Shown in pieces: positions 53,405-62,132 of a stretch of DNA of 64,000 nt; position 1 is the stretch's first letter, and the number at the start of each line of letters is the position of its first letter. The translations under genes were made by a program, and so were the position numbers. The DNA comes from Pseudomonadota bacterium. Its GTDB lineage: Bacteria; Pseudomonadota; Alphaproteobacteria; Rhizobiales; Beijerinckiaceae. Below the pieces are notes generated by a model. It was not told the DNA's origin. It made no database searches and saw nothing but the letters and a program-made list of their open reading frames with translations. The stretch lies in assembly GCA_023450615.1 (NCBI GenBank), contig JAEXGT010000105.1:48121-112120 (forward strand), in the 5' to 3' direction.

Positions 53405-54250
53405 TCAGTACGGCGACTGCACGATATGGGATGCGGGCAACCCATCCTGCGCTTTCTTGGGCTTCGGATCGGCCTTAGGCACCTTCGGCAGTTCGACTTT
53501 CACCTTCTCGTACGGGACTTGGCTAAGTAAGTGAGCAATCAGGTTGAGGCGAGCCCGGCGCTTGTCGTCGGAAGGAACGATGTACCATGGGGCGGCTGGT
53601 GTGTCGGTGTCCTGCAGCATGTCCTGGTATGCTAGCGTGTAATCCCACCAGCGCCGCACCGACTCGGTGTCCATCGGGCTGAGCTTCCAATGCTTGACGG
53701 GATCGTCGATACGGTCGGCAAAGCGACGGCGCTGCTCGTCCTGGCTGACGTCGAGAAAGTATTTGAGCAGGATGATGCCGTTGTCGACGATCTCCTTCTC
53801 GAATGACGGCACGAGGCGCATGAAGCGCTCATATTCATCATTGGTGCAAAAACCCATGACCCGCTCGACCCCAGCACGGTTATACCAGGAGCGATCGAAT
53901 AGCACGATCTCACCAGCGGCCGGGAAATGGGCGATATAGCGCTGGATGTAGAGCTGGCTCTTTTCCCGCTCAGTCGGAGCCGGCAGGGCGACATGACGAA
54001 ACACTCGCGGACTCACGCGCTGCGTGATGCGGCTGATCACGCCACCCTTGCCAGCGGTGTCGCGCCCCTCGAAGATCACAATGATCCTGGCACCTGTCGC
54101 CTTGACCCAGGTTTGCAGGCGCACGAGCTTCACTTGGAGCTTTCTCAGCTCACTCTCGAATTCCTTCCGATTCATCTTGTCTGGGCTTCCGGAGGAAACC
54201 GCCACATCAATGTCGGCTCTCTCATTCTCCCGAATTTTTTTGCGCTTCAT
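53405..54250 (-). CDS. ppk2: Polyphosphate kinase 2
   Basis: A 281-residue PPK2 that moves phosphate between polyphosphate and nucleotides, usually making GTP or ATP from the diphosphates. Walker A is FEGRDTAGKGG and Walker B DRSWYNRAGVERVMGF, with the lid segment SQDEQRRRFADR present. The C terminus carries a Lys/Pro-rich tail. It is co-directional with the SulP gene. It could buffer the nucleoside triphosphate pool during energy stress. Confidence 0.94.
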   Translation of the reverse strand: MKRKKIRENERADIDVAVSSGSPDKMNRKEFESELRKLQVKLVRLQTWVKATGARIIVIFEGRDTAGKGGVISRITQRVSPRVFRHVALPAPTEREKSQLYIQRYIAHFPAAGEIVLFDRSWYNRAGVERVMGFCTNDEYERFMRLVPSFEKEIVDNGIILLKYFLDVSQDEQRRRFADRIDDPVKHWKLSPMDTESVRRWWDYTLAYQDMLQDTDTPAAPWYIVPSDDKRRARLNLIAHLLSQVPYEKVKVELPKVPKADPKPKKAQDGLPASHIVQSPY

Positions 54251-54416
54251 GTTTGCACCGCGTTGCTAGAATGCCAAACTCGTGGGTCCGCAGCTTCCAG
54301 GGCGCGAAACGGAGAGCGCATCGTTCCCGTTAGGTTGCGGATAACAATCGGTTCAACATCTCGAAATGCCATACCCAGGAATGGTCACGTTTCTACTCTC
54401 TCGCCATCAGAAGGTG

Positions 54417-54587
54417 TCAGCGTGGCTGGCCTCGCATCTGCATCGCTGCGCCACCGAAGGCGTCATTGCGAATGCCCGGCAATTGGGTTGACTGGGAAGA
54501 GACATAATTCGGCGGTTGCGAAACCGAGCTCGAGACGCAGCCAGTCAGCACAATACTTGCCACAAGTGAGGCGACGATCGTCCGCAT
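54417..54587 (-). CDS. Small lipoprotein
   Basis: A 56-residue lipoprotein starting at ATG 54587 after AAGGAG. The signal peptide ends in an LTGC lipobox; the mature chain of about 40 residues is Ser/Gln-rich. It lies 63 bp after the LTXXQ gene on the same strand, so both may use promoter copy G. Function unknown. Confidence 0.72.
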   Translation of the reverse strand: MRTIVASLVASIVLTGCVSSSVSQPPNYVSSQSTQLPGIRNDAFGGAAMQMRGQPR

Positions 54588-54650
54588 GATATCTCCTTGA
54601 TCTGACATTGGATATGCTGAATTGACTGGCTCGGAAATGATGCAATGCTC

Positions 54651-55181
54651 TCACTGAGCGAAGATCCACATATCGACCTCTTCTTCGTCATCCATTCCCA
54701 TGCGCCGGTTATCCATGGCGGCCCGGAACCCCTCGATGGCGTGCGTCGCCACAAGACGAAGCCGCGTCTTCTGTTCGGGCGTGAGGCTTTGGTAAAGCGG
54801 CTGCCAGGCATCTGCGAGCTTCTTCAAGCCTGCCGCCCGTTCCGTGAGAATATCCGCGCGCTGTCGGTAGAGCTGCACCGGATCGATGTCGCGGGACTGT
54901 TCCATGCGCTCGCCAAGTGCGGCGAGTCGACGATAGCGTGTTTCTGCCCTTGCGCGGATCGCTTCTTCCACAGCGGGCCAGAGTTTCTCTTGATCCGGCG
55001 TAAGTTGCAGCGCGGCCTTGATGGCCCCGACTCGAATGTCAGTCAACATTTTGAGATCGGCCTGACTGAGCCGTCCGGCCTCCGGCGTTCTGGCAGGGCC
55101 CGAAGGTGCTTGTTGGGCATAGGCCGCATGCGGACCAACGATCAACAAGGCGGCGATGATACCGATCATTCTCGTCCGCAT
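54651..55181 (-). CDS. Spy/CpxP-like LTXXQ periplasmic protein
   Basis: A 176-residue protein with a signal peptide ending AAYA and an elongated helical body with two LTxxQ motifs: LQLTPDQEKLWPAVEEAI and QSLTPEQKTRLRL. Family members such as Spy act as ATP-independent periplasmic chaperones, and CpxP dampens envelope stress. ATG 55181 has a GGAG site. Promoter copy G drives it. Confidence 0.83.
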   Translation of the reverse strand: MRTRMIGIIAALLIVGPHAAYAQQAPSGPARTPEAGRLSQADLKMLTDIRVGAIKAALQLTPDQEKLWPAVEEAIRARAETRYRRLAALGERMEQSRDIDPVQLYRQRADILTERAAGLKKLADAWQPLYQSLTPEQKTRLRLVATHAIEGFRAAMDNRRMGMDDEEEVDMWIFAQ

Positions 55182-55211
55182 CTCAGTCTCCTGAAATTTT
55201 CACTGATCGTC

Positions 55212-55268
55212 AGTCTAGATACAGGACGAAAGCATGCTTGACGGCTTGGGACTCTTTCTTGCCAGTTT
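55212..55268 (-). promoter_or_regulatory. Tripartite GTC element plus -10 (copy G)
   Basis: The minus-strand element is at 55236-55268; the first triplet is GGC. TAGACT (55212-55217) follows after 18 bp. Predicted start is near 55205, about 24 nt before the LTXXQ gene ATG at 55181. Confidence 0.7.
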
Positions 55269-55346
55269 GGGACACCTAGACATGTTCGCCATGCGCCGAA
55301 GCAAATCTTGCCGGCTTGTCATCCTGAGCGGATGTCGGAATGGCCA

Positions 55347-55379
55347 GAAGTGTCAAAGCTTTGTCCTTCTCGATCAAGC
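55347..55379 (+). promoter_or_regulatory. Tripartite GTC element without clear -10 (copy F)
   Basis: The 33-bp element is well conserved (55347-55379), but no TAnnnT hexamer is at the usual 18-bp distance; TAAGCG lies at 13 bp (55393). It may be a weaker or differently read site. It points to the Gly-rich gene at 55469, and its divergent partner is copy G. Confidence 0.6.
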
Positions 55380-55468
55380 AAACTCCCGGTCGTAAGCGCA
55401 AGGTGCTTCGTCCGTGTCACCCTGCCCAGCTCTATGCAGTGCGTCGGGCAGCAAAAGGGAGAATGTCG

Positions 55469-56191
55469 ATGAACAGGACCCTCGTGGCTCTGTGCGCTCT
55501 TGCAGCGGGTGCAATCCTGATCCCGGATGTTGCCGATGCCCAGCGTGGCGGCCGCGGCGGCGGCGGCGGCGCCCGCATCGGCGGGTTCGGTGGAGGTGGA
55601 GGCGGATTCCGAGGCGGAGGCGGGGGCTTCCGGGGTGGGAATTTTGGGGGCGGCAATTTCGGAGGCGGTTCCAGGATGTACATGCCGCCGCGCGCCGGCA
55701 TGGGCGGCCCCCGTGCCGGTATGGGCGCCGGGAATTTCCGCGGACAGGCAATTGCAGCACCGCCCGGGCGTAGTAATTTTCGGCAGGGAAATTTCCGCCA
55801 GGTGGCAATCAACAACCCTGGTCGTTTCGACAATCGTATCGGCAATCGCAACGATTGGCGCGGACGCTATCCGCCGAATTATCGCGGGCGCTATCCCTAT
55901 TATGGCGGGCGTTATCCGTATTATGGCGGACGATATCCCTACTACGGGAACTATTACGGCGGCTGGGGATGGGGTCTAGCCACGGGCGCGGTGCTCGGTG
56001 CTGCGGCGACATATCCCTATTACAACTATCCATATTCCACGTACCAGACGCCGGTCTCAGCGGCAGCTGGCGGATATTGCGCGACATCGGTTCGAACCTG
56101 TGCGCTGATCAATCCTGCTCCTGTAGGAACGGGATGCTCTTGCAGCACATCCAGAGGCCGGGCCCGCGGCACGGTCGTGGGAGCCTACTGA
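55469..56191 (+). CDS. Gly/Arg/Tyr-rich exported protein
   Basis: A 240-residue protein with an AAGGGAGA site before ATG 55463 or 55469; the upstream ATG at 55340 lies inside promoter F and is unlikely. A signal peptide ends PDVADA. A glycine-rich region (RGGRGGGGGARIGG, GGGGGFRGGG repeats), a Tyr/Arg/Pro repeat (GRYPYYGGRYPYYGG) and a Cys-rich tail (YCATSVRTCALI, GCSCS) follow. It may form a surface coat or amyloid-like fibre, but no domain is recognised. Confidence 0.78.
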   Translation: MNRTLVALCALAAGAILIPDVADAQRGGRGGGGGARIGGFGGGGGGFRGGGGGFRGGNFGGGNFGGGSRMYMPPRAGMGGPRAGMGAGNFRGQAIAAPPGRSNFRQGNFRQVAINNPGRFDNRIGNRNDWRGRYPPNYRGRYPYYGGRYPYYGGRYPYYGNYYGGWGWGLATGAVLGAAATYPYYNYPYSTYQTPVSAAAGGYCATSVRTCALINPAPVGTGCSCSTSRGRARGTVVGAY

Positions 56192-56269
56192 ACCCGACTC
56201 TTGCGAGCGGGACGATCCGGGATTGGGTAGCCAAAAGTTGGCTGCCCGGGCTGCGAGACGGAGGGATTT

Positions 56270-56713
56270 ATGATCAAAGCGTCGAAGGCTGTTCTAGTTT
56301 GTCTGGTCGCGCTCGCAGCGATATTCGCATCCGCGCCAGTGAGTCCGATATGGGCGGCAACTGGAACCGTCCGCCTTGAGATTGCCAAGGCCGGTTTCAT
56401 CGTCGGCGTTGGCGGAGGCCGCGGGACGCTTGTCTTCCAGGGACGCCGTTACCCCTTGAGTGTGGGCGGCTTGAGCGTGGGCGCGACCATCGGCGCATCG
56501 AAGGCCGAGATGGTCGGTCGTGCTTACAATCTGCGCCGCGCTTCTGACATCGCCGGGACCTACACTGCTGTCGGTGGAAGCGCCGCCGCTGGCGGCGGTG
56601 TGTCAGGCATTCGATTGCAGAACGCAAATGGGGTCGTACTGGAGCTTCGTGGTCGCAATGTCGGACTGGAATTGAACGCCAGCGTGAGCGGAGTGGAGAT
56701 CGGCCTGCGCTAA
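56270..56713 (+). CDS. Exported hypothetical protein
   Basis: A 147-residue protein with a signal peptide ending SPIWA. The mature chain is a Gly/Val-rich beta pattern with IAKAGFIVGVGGGRGTLVFQGRRYPL and SVGATIGASKAEMVGRAYNL. It resembles small outer-membrane or periplasmic proteins seen in this order, but I do not recognise the family. It lies 79 bp after the Gly-rich gene. Confidence 0.75.
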   Translation: MIKASKAVLVCLVALAAIFASAPVSPIWAATGTVRLEIAKAGFIVGVGGGRGTLVFQGRRYPLSVGGLSVGATIGASKAEMVGRAYNLRRASDIAGTYTAVGGSAAAGGGVSGIRLQNANGVVLELRGRNVGLELNASVSGVEIGLR

Positions 56714-56752
56714 GGCCGAGCGTCGCTTCGGATCTCCGGCAACAGGTTGCGT

Positions 56753-57484
56753 CTATTGCTGAGTGCCGACGCCTGCCTTGGAGCTCCTTGAGGTTTTTCC
56801 GAAGTTGCGCGGCATAGGGCTGAAAGCCGTAGTGGCGGATGGATTGACGGTTCCGCCAAGCGCGACCCAGGTCGATCCCGTGCTTCCTTCACGCTGCAAA
56901 AAGACGTAGCCGGTTCTCCGCCAAGGCAGGATGGCATTACGCTTGTTGTCGAGGATAAAGTCTCCCCGATCTGTCCGTATCATCAAGACCGCATGTGGCT
57001 CGCCGCTTTCGTCGATCACGGCTGTCATGCGCAGTACCCGTCGAGGGAAACCAGCCGCAACGAGAAGCCTGCGCTTAACGAGTTGGTAATCCTCACAATC
57101 GCCATAGCCATCCTCGGCGAGGTCCCAGCGATCATCCACTCCCCAATGCTCAATATCGGTAACAGGGCTAATAGCGGCATTCACCTGATCGTTGATTGCT
57201 GTGAGGATCTGCCATGACTGCGGCGTAAGAGGGATTGTCGACGGTTCGGACGCATCGATTTTGCATTCTTCCGGCCTTTGCTTGCAGAAGCGGATCCAGC
57301 CTGGGACCGGCGCGACGGATTTCATCCTGATCGTGTGATGTCTGGATCGTTCGAGGATGGTGGAGACCGGCTGCGCCTTCGTTTCAGCGTTCAGAAGCGT
57401 CAAAGCCAACACGAGGCCCATCGGACGAACCCAACGGATAAGAAAAAATGAAGCGTCAAAGCGTCCGAGGTGAGGTTCCCGCAT
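56753..57484 (-). CDS. Transglutaminase-like cysteine peptidase (BTLCP family)
   Basis: A 243-residue exported protein with a signal-anchor near 20-38. The catalytic Cys lies in GYGDCEDYQLVKRRLL, the His in EPHAVLMIRTDRGD and the Asp in ILDNKRNAI. This matches the bacterial transglutaminase-like cysteine proteinase (LapG-like) family, which trims surface adhesins. No LapD or adhesin gene is near. The tail beyond residue 210 is poorly conserved. Confidence 0.88.
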   Translation of the reverse strand: MREPHLGRFDASFFLIRWVRPMGLVLALTLLNAETKAQPVSTILERSRHHTIRMKSVAPVPGWIRFCKQRPEECKIDASEPSTIPLTPQSWQILTAINDQVNAAISPVTDIEHWGVDDRWDLAEDGYGDCEDYQLVKRRLLVAAGFPRRVLRMTAVIDESGEPHAVLMIRTDRGDFILDNKRNAILPWRRTGYVFLQREGSTGSTWVALGGTVNPSATTAFSPMPRNFGKTSRSSKAGVGTQQ

Positions 57485-58065
57485 GACCCCGCCATTGTGT
57501 CGTTAAAAGTATTGTAATGAGAATTGAGACAACAAGTCGGGCGATCTCAAGGCAAGGAGCAATTCCTTTCCATTCGTCTGAATAGAGGACAAGCGACGCT
57601 GACTGCCAAAGCCTCCTTGCGATCCATGTTTCGCGAAGGGCTGAAAGATGCCGAAGTTCTGAGTGAGTTTCAAAGTGCTATCGTATGACCCGCCGGTGTT
57701 TCAACCCAGACATACGATAATCCTTATCCAGTTGCTGACATGGACTAAAGCTCGGGAAGCCGATTGTAGAACTCAACCTGCATCCGTATGGGACCAAGCG
57801 GCTCGACGAGATGCGGCTCATCGGGCAGCGTGAGGCCGGGATGGCCGGGTTCAAGAATTAGCTCAGAAGCCGGATCGAGAATCCGATAGTGCGATTGCCT
57901 TCTATCCCTTCAACGCTGGGCTACCTAACGCCCATGCGCCCGGCGTGTGGGTGCCCCGCGCGTGCAACAGATACAAGTTCACACAAGATTCAGCGATACA
58001 GGGGCATTGTGATGGCGTAACAGAATCATGCAGCCCCACGTCCTCGCCGAGATCCCCAAGCAGCC
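57485..58065. other. Degenerate intergenic region with coding remnants and an inverted repeat
   Basis: No intact gene is present. A frame near 57579-57688 (plus) reads SMFREGLKDAEVLSEFQS and stops. A minus-strand frame ending at 57745 is open to about 57905 without a start. A 9-bp inverted repeat TATCGTATG (57679-57687) and CATACGATA (57711-57719) lies between them. The stretch looks like decayed gene ends. Confidence 0.5.
57745..57905 (-). pseudogene. C-terminal gene remnant
   Basis: The minus-strand frame encodes ILDPASELILEPGHPGLTL, LPDEPHLVEPLGPIRMQV and FYNRLPEL, then stops at 57745. It begins after an in-frame stop and has no start codon. The smooth amino-acid composition looks like real coding sequence, so it is probably the end of a lost gene. 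I do not recognise the family. Confidence 0.45.
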
Positions 58066-59061
58066 ATGAGCCCGCCCACCTCCATCTCCACAGTCGCGGA
58101 TTGTCCGCCCAGCCCCGAGGCGGCCCCCACGCAACCCAGTGTCGGGATTTCCGCTCCTGCCAGAGACGCCGCCTTGGCCGCCATCGGCTTGGCGCTCCTG
58201 TCGACAGTCTTCTTCGCCATGGGGGACGTCGCCGCTAAGATCCTGACGGATACTCTGCCTGCGATGGAGGTCACTTGGCTGCGCTACCTTGTTTTCGGCC
58301 TAGCGGTCGTGCCGGCGGTCTTCGTCGCACGCGGCGCGAGAGTGATGCATACGCCGCGCCTGCGCCTTCAGATCGTCCGGGCGCTGGCCATGGCGGGCTC
58401 AGCCGTGCTGTTCATCCTCGGATTGGAATATCTCCAGGTGGCAGAGGCCACAGCGATCAACTTCATCTCGCCGATCTTCATCACGGCCCTCTCGATCCCT
58501 CTTCTCGGCGAGAAGGTGGGTGTCCGGCGCTGGGCTGCCGCGGCAGTGGGCTTTTTGGGCGTGATGCTCGTTGTCCAGCCCGGCAGCTCGGCTTTCCAGG
58601 TTGCCGCCCTGCTGCCAATCGGTGCCGCGCTGTCCTGGGCTGTGGCCGCCATCGTCACGCGCCGGATGAGTTCTGAGCGGCCTGAGACGACTTTGGCTTG
58701 GTCGGCCGTAGTTGGACTGCTTGCCCTGACCACTTTCGTGCCTTTCCACTGGCGCACACCCACTGGTGGCGAGCTAGGCGTGGCCGTTCTGATGGGCGGC
58801 TTCTCTACCATGGGGCACTGGTTGATCATCCTGGCCTACCGCAAGGCTGCCGTATCGACCATCGCCCCGTTCTCCTATGCCCAGCTCCTGTTTGCCGGGC
58901 TGCTCGGATATGCCGCCTTCGGCACAGTTCCGGGGGCTATGACCCTTGCCGGTGGTCTCGTCATTGCAGCCAGCGGCCTCTACACGGCCCACCGGGAGCG
59001 GATCAGGGCCCGGGAAGCGAAGGCAGCTATTGCCGGGATCCCCTCACTAGCCCGGCAGTAA
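58066..59061 (+). CDS. EamA-family drug/metabolite transporter
   Basis: A 331-residue inner-membrane protein with 10 helices in two EamA repeats. The first repeat includes AMGDVAAKILTDTLPAMEVTWLRYLV, with the second spanning about 180-310. Such proteins export amino acids, purines or other metabolites. There is a long N-terminal tail. ATG 58066 lacks a strong ribosome-binding site. It appears monocistronic. Confidence 0.86.
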   Translation: MSPPTSISTVADCPPSPEAAPTQPSVGISAPARDAALAAIGLALLSTVFFAMGDVAAKILTDTLPAMEVTWLRYLVFGLAVVPAVFVARGARVMHTPRLRLQIVRALAMAGSAVLFILGLEYLQVAEATAINFISPIFITALSIPLLGEKVGVRRWAAAAVGFLGVMLVVQPGSSAFQVAALLPIGAALSWAVAAIVTRRMSSERPETTLAWSAVVGLLALTTFVPFHWRTPTGGELGVAVLMGGFSTMGHWLIILAYRKAAVSTIAPFSYAQLLFAGLLGYAAFGTVPGAMTLAGGLVIAASGLYTAHRERIRAREAKAAIAGIPSLARQ

Positions 59062-59390
59062 CATTCGGCACGGGACCTATCTCGCTGAGTCTCCGCTTTA
59101 GGGCGGATTCGGACGTCGGGAAGAGTAGGAGAATTTCAGAAACTGACCCTAATCGGATGTTCTGACTTGGCAGATGGGGGCCTTTTTCTTCGGAAGCGCC
59201 CATGAGACAGATCCATCGAGACAGATCCACGGCTGCCTGTTGAGCCCGATACCTGAAAGGCTCTACTTCTTATCCAGCTGAGTTCGGAAGGATTGCTTGT
59301 TTTACAAAAGCCGAGACCTACCATTCTAGGTGGTCCAGGTTCGCGACAGACGGACCAGACCTGGGAAGAACGCCGTCCTAGGAGGATCAT
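59062..59390. other. Upstream region of the sugar ABC operon with repeats
   Basis: No gene is seen in this 329-bp stretch. A direct repeat GAGACAGATCCA occurs at 59204-59215 and 59218-59229. An inverted repeat CCAGGT...ACCTGG lies near 59335-59368 before the AGGAGG site of the binding-protein gene. Either could be an operator; no regulator is adjacent. Confidence 0.4.
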
Positions 59391-60521
59391 ATGGCACGCG
59401 CTGCTCGCCTGTCTGCACTCGCTTTTTCTACTCTATTGCTCTCGTCCGCTGTAGCCTTTGCGGCTCCGAAGATCGTTTCCGGCCCGGGGCCAGATCCGGG
59501 CTGCTTCAAGCCGTGGAATGCGCAGACTAAGTACATGCAGTGGGATAAGAAGCCAGGCCCCTACCGCATTGCTGTCGTGAACGGCTTCGTCGGCAATACC
59601 TGGCGCATCCAGATGATCCAGACCGCAAAGGCCTATGCCGAGCAGGCTGGCATGAAGGACAAGATCAAAGAGCTGAAAGTGGTCTCGACCGGCACCGACG
59701 TCGCTGCGCAACTCGGCGCGATCGAGGACTTCATCAACCAGGGTTACGACGCCATCATCACCATTGCGGTCGCCCCTGAAGGCTTCGACCGCGTGATCCG
59801 GCTGGCTGATCGCAACAATGTGGTGATCGTACCCTTCGACAACGTGCTCGACACCGACAAGGTCATGCAAGTGAACGAGGATCAGCTGGAGATTGGTCGT
59901 CTCTCGGCACGGCATCTTCTGAAGGAGCTGGGCCAGAAACGCGATGGAAAGATCCTCGAGGTGAGGGGGCTACCCGGAAACTCGGTGGACCGTGATCGTC
60001 ATCTTGGCTTCCGCGAGGTGATGGAGAAGGAGGGCAAGTTCCAGATCGTCGAGGTGGTAGGTAACTGGGATGACGGCACGGCCCAGAAGGCGACCGCGGA
60101 TGCGCTCGCCGTGCACGGCAAGTTCGATGCCGTATTCACGCAGGGCGGCTCGACCGGATCCGTGCGCGCCATGATGGACGCGAAACACCCCTTCGTGCCG
60201 ATGGCGGGCGAGGGCGAGAATGGCTACCGCAAGCTCATCGCGCAGCATGCTGGCGAAGGTTTGAAGGGGTTTTCCTACAGCCAGTCGCCGGGTCTCGTAG
60301 CGATTTCCATGAAGGCCGCGATCTCGGCGCTCGAAGGCAACCCGATGCCTCAGCTCATCTCGGTGCCGATCCCGGCCGTCGATTACACGACTCTGAAAGA
60401 CAATGTGAACTTCTGGTCTAATCTCTCCGACAACTTCTTCGCAGCCAATGAATTCCCGGCATGCGGCGTGAACGTGACGGCGCCGGAAATCATGGCGAAG
60501 GATGCCAAGAACACGCAGTAG
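59391..60521 (+). CDS. Sugar-type ABC transporter substrate-binding protein
   Basis: A 376-residue periplasmic protein with AGGAGGATC before ATG 59391 and a signal peptide ending VAFA. It has the Peripla_BP_4 (ribose/galactose-type) fold: IAVVNGFVGNTWRIQMIQT, the hinge block IITIAVAPEGFDR, LEVRGLPGNSVDRDRHLGF and FTQGGSTGSVRAMM. The ligand is probably a sugar or related polyol, but this is not determined. Confidence 0.9.
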   Translation: MARAARLSALAFSTLLLSSAVAFAAPKIVSGPGPDPGCFKPWNAQTKYMQWDKKPGPYRIAVVNGFVGNTWRIQMIQTAKAYAEQAGMKDKIKELKVVSTGTDVAAQLGAIEDFINQGYDAIITIAVAPEGFDRVIRLADRNNVVIVPFDNVLDTDKVMQVNEDQLEIGRLSARHLLKELGQKRDGKILEVRGLPGNSVDRDRHLGFREVMEKEGKFQIVEVVGNWDDGTAQKATADALAVHGKFDAVFTQGGSTGSVRAMMDAKHPFVPMAGEGENGYRKLIAQHAGEGLKGFSYSQSPGLVAISMKAAISALEGNPMPQLISVPIPAVDYTTLKDNVNFWSNLSDNFFAANEFPACGVNVTAPEIMAKDAKNTQ

Positions 60522-60602
60522 AACGCATGTGATCAAAGCACCTTAGCCCCGGCCCGGCATCCGTCCGGGCAGGGGCCTGCCTTTGACGATCGAAGAGGCC
60601 TT

Positions 60603-62132
60603 ATGCTCGAACCTGCGCCCTTCTTCGCCCTCGATAACATTTCCAAGCGCTATGGCGGCGTCCATGCCCTACGGGACGTGGATTTCGCGTGCAGCCGTGG
60701 CTCGATCCATGCCGTCCTGGGAGAGAACGGCGCTGGAAAATCGACTCTGATGAAGATTATGGCGGGTGTCGTGCAGCCGGACGAAGGCCGTATGACCCTC
60801 GATGGTGAGCCTGTCACGTTTGCAACCCCATCAGCGGCGAACCGCGCCGGGATCGTATGCATCTTTCAGGAACTCTCGCTCATGCCGGAACTCACGGTGG
60901 CCGACAACATCACCCTGTCGAGCCCGCCACGCCGCTTCGGCTTCATCGATGGCCGTGCCCAGCGCCGGCGGTCGGAGGAACTGCTCGCGCGCATCGGCTG
61001 CGAGGACATTAACCCCTTTAGCCGCGTGTCGGATTTGCCGCTTTCGCGCCGGCAGATGGTCGAGATCGCGAAGGCACTGGGCCGCAGCCCGAAGCTCCTC
61101 ATTCTCGACGAAGCCACCTCCGCATTGACCTCAGCAGACGTCGATAGAGTCTACCGTATGCTGTTCGATCTGAAGGCGCGCGACTTGGGCATCCTCTACA
61201 TCTCCCATCGTATGCACGAGATCGAGGCGTTGGCGGATCGCTGCTCGGTATTCCGCAACGGGCGGCATATCGAAACCTTCGCGAAAGGCGCGCGAAGCAA
61301 TGACGAGATCATCGGCCTCATGATCGGGCGCGAAATCGAAGGACAGTTTCCGGCAAAGCCCAAACGTCCACGCCCGAGGCCCCTCATCGCGATCCGGGAT
61401 CTTTGCTGGGAGAATCGCCTCAACGGCGTCGGGCTCGAGGCAGGGCGCGGCGAGATCGTAGGCTTGGGCGGTCTCGACGGGCAGGGGCAGAAGGAACTGC
61501 TGCTCGCGCTCTTCGGCGTGCTGCGCGGCGTTCGGGGTACGGTGACCGTCGACGGGCTGCCCATGCTCGCATCCTCGCCAAGGGCCGCGAAGGGCGGCCG
61601 GGCCCGGATGGCGCTCGTGCCCGAGGATCGCAAGAGCGAAGGTCTCATTCTCTCCATGTCGATTGCCGACAATATCTCCATGGCTTCCCTCGACCATCTC
61701 TCGCATGGAATATTCATCGATCCGAGCCGTACCCGCCAGGCCGTTGAACGCGCCATCGAGCAGTTGCGGATCAAGATCGGCAGCGCAGGAGATCCGGTTT
61801 CGACCCTGTCCGGAGGCAACCAGCAGAAGGTGGTAATTGCGAAGTGGCTCGCGACGGATCCCGATGTGATCCTGCTCAATGATCCAACCCGCGGTATCGA
61901 CGTGGGAACGAAGCAAGAGATCTACCGGCTCATGCGCGAACTCGCGGACAAGGACGCCTGCATCCTCTTCTACTCGACGGATGCAGAGGAGTTGATCGGT
62001 TGCTGCGACCGCGTCGCCGTCATGTATGACGGCCGCATCATCCGCGAACTGGAAGGTAACGCCATCACGGAGCGCAACCTCATCGCGAGCGCGCTCAATA
62101 TCGTCGAGCGGCGGGAGCAGGCCCATGTCTGA
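60603..62132 (+). CDS. Sugar ABC transporter ATP-binding protein (double NBD)
   Basis: A 509-residue ATPase of the MglA/RbsA type. The N-terminal half has Walker A GENGAGKSTLMK and Walker B LLILDEATSAL, with a divergent signature. The C-terminal half has signature LSGGNQQKVVIAKWL and Walker B VILLNDPTRGIDVG, while its P-loop (GLDGQGQKEL) is degenerate, as normal for the family. It overlaps the permease gene by 8 bp. Confidence 0.93.
   Translation: MLEPAPFFALDNISKRYGGVHALRDVDFACSRGSIHAVLGENGAGKSTLMKIMAGVVQPDEGRMTLDGEPVTFATPSAANRAGIVCIFQELSLMPELTVADNITLSSPPRRFGFIDGRAQRRRSEELLARIGCEDINPFSRVSDLPLSRRQMVEIAKALGRSPKLLILDEATSALTSADVDRVYRMLFDLKARDLGILYISHRMHEIEALADRCSVFRNGRHIETFAKGARSNDEIIGLMIGREIEGQFPAKPKRPRPRPLIAIRDLCWENRLNGVGLEAGRGEIVGLGGLDGQGQKELLLALFGVLRGVRGTVTVDGLPMLASSPRAAKGGRARMALVPEDRKSEGLILSMSIADNISMASLDHLSHGIFIDPSRTRQAVERAIEQLRIKIGSAGDPVSTLSGGNQQKVVIAKWLATDPDVILLNDPTRGIDVGTKQEIYRLMRELADKDACILFYSTDAEELIGCCDRVAVMYDGRIIRELEGNAITERNLIASALNIVERREQAHV

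Noticed and set aside
54251..54416. EcfG-type general stress promoter before ppk2
   Set aside because: GGAAC and CGTT are present on the minus strand, but the spacing is about 11 bp, shorter than the 16-17 bp expected.
30549..55379. GTC elements as transposon ends or MITEs
   Set aside because: Orientation always follows the next gene, a -10 box is at fixed distance in six copies, and no target duplications or paired ends are seen.
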